From assembly GCA_032622095.1 (NCBI GenBank), contig CP136064.1, positions 141,067,954 through 141,131,953 of the forward strand: a stretch of DNA of 64,000 bases, in the 5' to 3' direction. The translations under genes were made by a program, and so were the position numbers. Source of the DNA: Siphonodentalium dalli. Its lineage: Eukaryota; Mollusca; Scaphopoda; Gadilida; Siphonodentaliidae. Below the pieces are notes generated by a model that saw only the letters and a list, made by a program, of their open reading frames with translations, was not told the origin of the DNA and did not search any database. Of the stretch, positions 58,905 through 64,000 are shown one piece after another; within the stretch, counting starts at the first letter, position 1; each line of letters opens with the position of its first letter.

Positions 58905-58927
58905 AATCTATCTATCTATCTATCTAT
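58905..58927 (+). repeat. TCTA microsatellite at LINE B 3' end
   Basis: About five to six TCTA units follow the AATAAA-like sequence. LINEs often end in such short tandem tails. Confidence 0.9.
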
Positions 58928-59055
58928 CATTCTCCTGTGCGTAAACATTGTCCTCTGATGTCATCATTTTATTGGGAAATCCCTGTCTAAATCAGGTGAT
59001 ATCCTAGAACTGAGCATACGATTGGCTTAAAAGCTAACACATGACTGTGACTACA

Positions 59056-59080
59056 TGCGCATGCGCAGACCACATTCCGG
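59056..59080 (+). promoter_or_regulatory. NRF-1-like and ETS-like sites
   Basis: TGCGCATGCGCA (59056-59067) is a full palindromic NRF-1-type site, and TTCCGG follows at 59075-59080. In animals these two often mark promoters of housekeeping genes. A start codon in good context lies about 75 bp downstream. Confidence 0.4.
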
Positions 59081-59152
59081 TCATTAGGCTGTCAAGATAT
59101 CAAATTTAAATTTCATCTGCATTTTATGTGACAACAACTTTCATTTACGAAA

Positions 59153-59245
59153 ATGATGGCGAGAAAAGCCAAAACAATTCAACAATTTGGCAAAAAGAAG
59201 AAGGAACTAAACACACTAGCGATAGAACAGGTGGTAGGAGGCTGA
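59153..59245 (+). CDS. Possible first exon or short ORF, basic N-terminus
   Basis: ATGATGGCG at 59153 opens MMARKAKTIQQFGKKKKELN, with CAG|GTGGTAGG at 59230/59231 as a weak splice-donor candidate. Without splicing the frame stops after 30 codons (TGA 59243-59245). The peptide resembles basic N-termini of nuclear proteins or transposases, but that is not diagnostic. No second exon was matched. Confidence 0.25.
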   Translation: MMARKAKTIQQFGKKKKELNTLAIEQVVGG

Positions 59246-59365
59246 ATTCGGCAAATAATTACGCAAATAGGCGAAGTTTGTTTCCAATTCCACCGGTGAT
59301 CCTACAATGACACGATGACATTGAGAAATTAAATGTCAACAGTTATTAAGTCACACTGGACGCAT

Positions 59366-61126
59366 ACAGATTATAACCGATGGAAACTTGCACTAAATTC
59401 AGATACAACTTACATTTATTTACAAGTGATAATTCTCAATCGGAGAGTGATGGCTGTCGTCAAGCTGATTCAGTGATTGATCTCTCGCATGTTTCATTGT
59501 TGGCAAGACTCGCCAAGAGGGCTGATCACAGATTCAATTTCAATCATCTTGACGTCTTGTACAAATGCTTGTGATACCGGACAAAACTAATTTTGGTGGA
59601 GGGGTAGACTGGGCACACAGAGCACATTGGAATTTGGTCATCTCAGAGACAATGAGACAATGTGACATCAGAAGAAAACGAGAGGCCGATCACGATCGGC
59701 AGATGTTAACCCATCCCTTGGCGATAAAAATTTAATATGATCGGATAAATGAGAGTTTTGGTGTTGAATTATAGAGTATACTGTTATGTACTATTATAGA
59801 CAAATGTACATAACACAAATTATTGGAATTTATGGGTCACTGGCATTTATATAAGAGAATGCACTGGTACAGGATCTGTAATGCTAAACCGCCACAGCCA
59901 GCAAGTCCGTGGGTTAAATGTGTAGGTGTGCCCTGGACATGGAATACTTGGGTTAAGAGAGTCCAATTTAAGTTTACAATAATAATGTGTCCTAGTATAC
60001 AGATAAGCAACCTCACCACTGACCCATTAATATCAATTATATAGCACAGCTGTCAAAAAATCACAGGAATTGTTTATGTTGAACACTGACCTCTATTAAA
60101 CCAATAACAATTATAATGATATCAGACCATCTGAAGATATAACTCTGCAGCACACAGATGTCCAAGTCTACTGTTAATATCATGTGATGTTTATTGTTGA
60201 ATCTTTATTTTAAATTAGATACCACAGGCTTCTTTATCAGATTATTTGCACATTGGCATAAGAAAAATCAGAAAATAATATAGCTTTATCTGAAAGTTTA
60301 TCAATAGCTACTAGTAAGTAGTCCAAATGCAATTGGTGAATTGGATTTAATGTTGCTCCAAACAGATTTACCAGTACATAACACAAGATTTTGGACCGAT
60401 TTAATCAAATTTGGTGTGGTGATTCGGGGTACCCTTGGCAGAGTTATAATGGTTATAATTGTTTTTAATTATTTAAAAAAATTAAAGGGACACATTGGAA
60501 ATCTTTTTATCAACTTGTATCATAATCATCAATATCTAAATGAAAACAAATGACAATGTCAATGACATTTTTTTTATTATTATTATAAAAGTTAAAAAAA
60601 AAAAAAATTTAAATCGATTTTTTTCTTCAATTTATTTTTCGAAAAAGGGTCATAACTCCTTTAAAATAAATCGGATCAAACCCATATTCGAACTAGATCT
60701 GTATTTTGGGCTGTGAAACTCACATACCAAATTTGGTTCCAATCAGATAAAAAATGTTTGAGTTATGGCAGAATGTGTGAATTTTAAGTAGAAAAAGGGC
60801 CATAACTCTGTAACAAAAACTCGGATCAAACCCAAATTCGAACTCGATCTGTATTTTGGGTTGATATACCCATATACAAAATTTGCTTCTGATTGGATAG
60901 AAAATGTTTGAGTTATCGCATTACACGTGAAGTGTCTACGGACGGACAGACGGACGGACGGACGGACAGACGGACGGACGGACGGACGAACGACGAGTGG
61001 TCAATCCGGACAACGACACTATGTTTACCATACATGGTATGGGTAAACATAAAAAGTGACTCACTGACAGCTTTTTTTGGCAAAAAAAAACTGGAATCGG
61101 TCATGCCAACATTTGCAAATTTCTCT
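59366..61126 (+). repeat. Inverted repeat pair, right arm, interrupted by the Helentron-like element
   Basis: 59366-59678 and 61053-61126 together correspond to the left arm 53057-53449 in reverse. The interruption falls in an A-run (GAAGAAAA | AAAAAGTGACTC). The left arm shows the uninterrupted sequence with seven A/T residues, so the occupied site has two extra A residues. Confidence 0.85.
59679..61052 (+). mobile_element. Helentron/pearl-like non-autonomous element, copy 2
   Basis: It begins CGAGAGGCCGATCACGATCGG, exactly as copy 1 at 6992, and ends GGTATGGGTAAACAT(AA). It holds two core-repeat units (about 60640-60900) and an ACGG microsatellite (60940-60990). Near 59850-59885 it includes sequence related to the MITE at 17447-17665. 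It is about 570 bp shorter than copy 1. Confidence 0.8.
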
Positions 61127-62212
61127 CACTCTCAGCTTCACTGATGTCATGATAAAAAAAACTGCATGTTCAGAGAATATCAAAAAAGTTGAACACTTTA
61201 CAATACAACTTTTTACTTATTTATTACAAGAACTTACTGAGTTACTGTGAGGGTGACACTAGCCTACTTAATCAACAAACACAACAAAGCTGCAAACACA
61301 GTTATAACTTAAAGGGGTACTGTACGCCATTTGCATTAAATTTCTGGTGACAACGATCTAATATCGATAATATATAGAAACATAAGTAATTTGAGTCGAA
61401 GATGTATTCTGTAAACGCTCAGGTTAATATGCTATCTTAAAATTTAATAATTTAAAAGTTTATAATTTGATATAAATTGAATTTATGACTGGAGCCATAA
61501 AATGGCGTCAATTAAATTACGAATTTCCGTAATCAAAATAAAGTAATTGAGGGATACTGGATGTTAAACCGATCGCACACACGATTGCTTAAAATATTAT
61601 AATGATACGGGGAGAACACTCAAGTCACTCACTGACTAGCGACGATACAATAACTTAAATGATTATATTGGACTAGTATGCCTATAATATAACTTTTATT
61701 TGATTCATTTGGTTGAAAACTGTACAAAAATTACTCGACAACGACAATTTGTATTTTTGCATTCCGGTAAATTTGTCATCCGTAACACTACTTCGTACTC
61801 AACAGACTTTCAAATAATGAAAAAATTGTTACCTTATTCTCTGACTCGGAGAAACCAACAACAACATTTGGCGTACAGTACCCCTTTAAGTTAAGTTATA
61901 GTGCATGCTTTAAATGGGACATGGTACTGAATATGACATGGACATCATGACATAAGTGGAGTAAAGACTAACGGGAAGAGACAAGCTTGAAGATACTTCA
62001 GCTCATTCAAACTTCGAATATCAGCACCAGATTTATGAAATATATTTATTGAGCCAAGGAACCTAATCTATAGATGATTTATATATTAAAACATTATTAA
62101 TATAATATAATAAAGTATTTTATCAGTCTAAATCATTGTGAATGTGATTCCCTTGATTAATGCATCAATTGCCATCATTGATAGTGAAATTTAATATGTG
62201 CATGCCCATCTA
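61127..62212. other. No gene seen
   Basis: AT-rich spacer. TTAAAGGGGTACTGTACGCCA near 61311 and TGGCGTACAGTACCCCTTTAA near 61869 are near-perfect mirror images, so 61309-61890 is probably a small TIR element. No coding region is evident. Confidence 0.5.
61309..61891. mobile_element. Probable MITE with ~22-bp TIRs
   Basis: ACTTAAAGGGGTACTGTACGCC on the left is matched by GGCGTACAGTACCCCTTTAAGT on the right (61870-61891). The interior is AT-rich without coding potential. The exact target duplication is uncertain; AACTTAA / TTAAGTT at the two outer edges extends the symmetry. Confidence 0.65.
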
Positions 62213-62405
62213 TGATATACACTTATTTTACTAATACTATACACTTATATAATACACTTGCATCACAACCACCATTGTACACTTACAACCCCATTCAGAA
62301 CTTTAATACACTTATAAAACACTTGAAATTATTATACACTTATATTACACTTGCCAACATACACTTTATATACCACACTTTAGAATCATACACTTACACT
62401 TGTGA
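62213..62405 (+). repeat. Second cluster of ACACTTAT-type motifs
   Basis: ACACTTA/ACACTTG is found about fifteen times in 190 bp, spaced irregularly. It is in the same orientation as the cluster at 52525-52910, unlike the neighbouring inverted pairs. Confidence 0.8.
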
Positions 62406-62414
62406 TATAAGTCA

Positions 62415-63238
62415 CCCCATTTATAACCATTTTGGCAGCCATCTCACATCAAAGGCCATGAAATCTAGATAACAAAGCATGAACTACTCACAACTACATT
62501 CAAATTATATCACTAGGTAACATTTTTGCAGGAGTTTTAGGTTACTGATCAAATACCAGGAGTTTTAGGTTACTGATCAAATACCCTATACCCTATAATA
62601 CCCTATAATTTCCTCAACATCTTTGTTATTGGGAACATGTCTGTTTTTCATTCTACGACCAATATTTAAAGCATTCATGAGTGGAAGAACAGAGGTGCTG
62701 ATCCTTTAAAGATGAAAATAATTCTATAGGTAGCACAATTTTAATTATTCTTGACTTTGCTAAATTTTTGCAAATTTGAAGTCGGCCATTTTGGATGTTC
62801 AAGGTCAAGAGCTCCTTGAAGGTCAATCCCGTCCGATAATGGTACAGAATATATCAGAAATGATACCTGTATGTGGCACTGATGCATATAGGTCAATAAA
62901 ATTCTAATGGGTAGGCTCAACTTGGAGATAAAAGTGCTGAACCCCAAAATTGGGGTTCAGGCCCTTAAAAATGGAATTTGGCCCCTTTTATAAAAAATCG
63001 GTCGGCACCACTGAATTCCTCATCGAAAAGTACTCTAGAATCAGTATCAAACAGAAAGTGGTTGGATATTCCCTGAAGAGCCCAGTTGTGAGACCGACTA
63101 GTCCTAAAACTCCTGCAAAAAGGTTACCTAGTGATATAATTTGAATGAATACATGTAATTGTGAGTAGTTCATCCTTTGTTATCTAGATTTCATGGCCTT
63201 TGATGTGAGATGGCTGCCAAAATGGTTATAAATGTGAT
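62415..63238. mobile_element. Element with ~130-bp terminal inverted repeats
   Basis: 62415-62550 (ATTTATAACCATTTTGGCAG through GCAGGAGTTTTAGG) is the reverse complement of 63105-63238 with few differences. The middle (about 62890-63105) is the interspersed repeat also seen at 50011-51520. Next to the left arm, AGGAGTTTTAGGTTACTGAT... is doubled in tandem (about 62532-62586). No transposase is seen and the outer duplication is unclear. Confidence 0.7.
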
Positions 63239-63304
63239 GACATATGTCACATTATCATTATAAATGAGTTCAATGTGTTATTTTCTTTAGGGGTCATCTC
63301 AAAA

Positions 63305-63510
63305 CTACTATCGGGATCCCGATAAATATCCCGATAGGATACCGATAACTCAAAACTATCTTCTAAATTTCCCGATAGTTCCCGATAGAGCGGTTGCCAT
63401 TTCCCGAAAATATTCCGATACCTTATCTAAATATTCCGATAACACGCCGATTTCCCGAAAATTTCCCGATAACTTCCCGAAAGTAATATTGCCGACAACT
63501 TTCCGATAAT
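63305..63510 (+). repeat. Irregular array of CCCGATA/CCGATAA motifs
   Basis: CCCGATA, TCCGATA or CCCGAAA recurs about fifteen times in 200 bp, with spacers of roughly 4-20 bases. It is a low-complexity satellite-like tract unrelated to its neighbours. Confidence 0.75.
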
Positions 63511-64000
63511 TTACCCATTTATTTCAAGAACAAATATGTCTGTTTTGATAATCGATGAATCGAGCATGCTGTTTTGTTTATTTGTTTCTGTTTCCAGTTG
63601 AATGTGTTGTCATTACTTTTGGATTCGTCCTTCGTAAGCACATTTTTAATGGGGTGGAAGCTTGTTTAAAAGAATTAAAATTCTACACGTTTCAAGTTTT
63701 GATTCCAAGTTATCAAATTGTCCATTGAATTATTTTTGCATACTATTCATACAGCACATATCTCCTAGAAACGCTCTGAAGGAAACATAAAAAGAAATGG
63801 TTTCATAAAGGTAGTATCCCTTCAACACTAGCAATAGACTGTTCCAAAGTGAACGTGATAAAACATCCAAATTTATATTTGATAAAAATCGAATAAATTA
63901 CCAAACATGTGAAATAAATGCCATAAGATTACAATAATTACCACACATTGGCTTCAAATAGTTGATTTTTAATCGCAGGTATCTTTCTTCAAACACTGTT
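63511..64000. other. No gene seen
   Basis: AT-rich sequence to the window end with no open frame or repeat that I can support. Confidence 0.5.

Larger units (their letters stand above)
55274..58927 (+). mobile_element. LINE B, Jockey/CR1-type non-LTR retrotransposon
   Basis: An endonuclease-reverse transcriptase ORF with one frameshift, then a 560-bp 3' UTR that ends AAATAAAATC followed by TCTA repeats (58905-58927). No ORF1 is seen upstream, so the copy is probably 5'-truncated. The RT sequence differs clearly from LINE A, so this is a different family. It lies between the two arms of the 390-bp inverted repeat. Confidence 0.85.

Noticed and set aside
53237-59574. Conserved 64-aa ORF present in both inverted arms
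   Set aside because: Six base differences, five of them replacing amino acids, do not look like protein conservation; the DNA segment as a whole is repeated.
49950-63130. A single 13-kb giant palindrome
   Set aside because: Only some segments are mirrored; the ACACTTAT clusters keep the same orientation and the intervening DNA does not match, so separate insertions explain it as well.

Overview
This is a eukaryotic, animal-type, AT-rich, gene-poor window. Almost everything recognisable is repetitive DNA. I see no operons, rRNA, canonical tRNA genes or CRISPR. The repeat styles (short arrays ending in ACGG-type microsatellites that resemble the bivalve 'pearl'/Helentron-like elements, motifs such as AAGGGCCATAACTC, esterase-bearing LINE ORF1, Penelope-like and Ty3/Gypsy elements) suggest a mollusc or another lophotrochozoan. 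That taxonomic guess is inference.

Layout. 1-670: satellite with ~125-bp units rich in TCAAGGTCA half-sites. 2218-2459 (-): one well-formed internal exon of an unidentified host gene. 2583-10911: a long LINE (ORF1 esterase protein, then endonuclease/reverse transcriptase ORF2) with an 11-bp target-site duplication, lying antisense in that gene's probable intron. Its ORF2 has a frameshift and is split at 6992-8938 by a Helentron/pearl-like element. 10978-11306: tRNA-derived SINE. 13124-13271: long palindrome. 14948-16640: DNA transposon with 50-bp inverted ends and an 8-bp duplication. 17447-17665: TTAA-flanked MITE. 18650-20310 and 20866-21165: tandem arrays. 21598-25264 (-): Penelope-like element with GIY-YIG endonuclease, split by a hAT element (22545-23884) that carries a broken zinc-finger ORF. 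25.3-30.9 kb: no gene seen. 30964-32665: six copies of an unexplained 15-base motif.

33411-~40700: decayed Ty3/Gypsy-like element whose integrase gene is interrupted by a long-TIR, 9-bp-duplication element (35500-36863). From the right edge of that insertion a 6103-bp block (36864-42966) is repeated in tandem almost without change (42967-49068). 49.5-53.5 kb and 59.3-63.2 kb hold related repeats, several in opposite orientation, including a ~390-bp inverted pair. The left side has a 1280-bp hAT-like insertion whose unoccupied site survives at 63058-63066. 55274-58927: a second LINE with one frameshift, a 3' UTR stem-loop and a TCTA tail. 59056-59245: a possible host promoter and first exon (NRF-1-like and ETS-like sites). 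59679-61052: second copy of the Helentron-like element.

How the parts relate: the window is a nested-insertion record. Several insertions can be removed on paper using their duplications, and the surrounding reading frame or a second, empty copy then confirms the boundary. The most unusual observations are the tandem duplication that begins exactly at a transposon edge, the repeated 15-mer, the palindrome-rich transposon and the receptor-site satellite. I find no convincing new multi-gene system. The only host gene evidence is one strong exon and two weak first-exon candidates.
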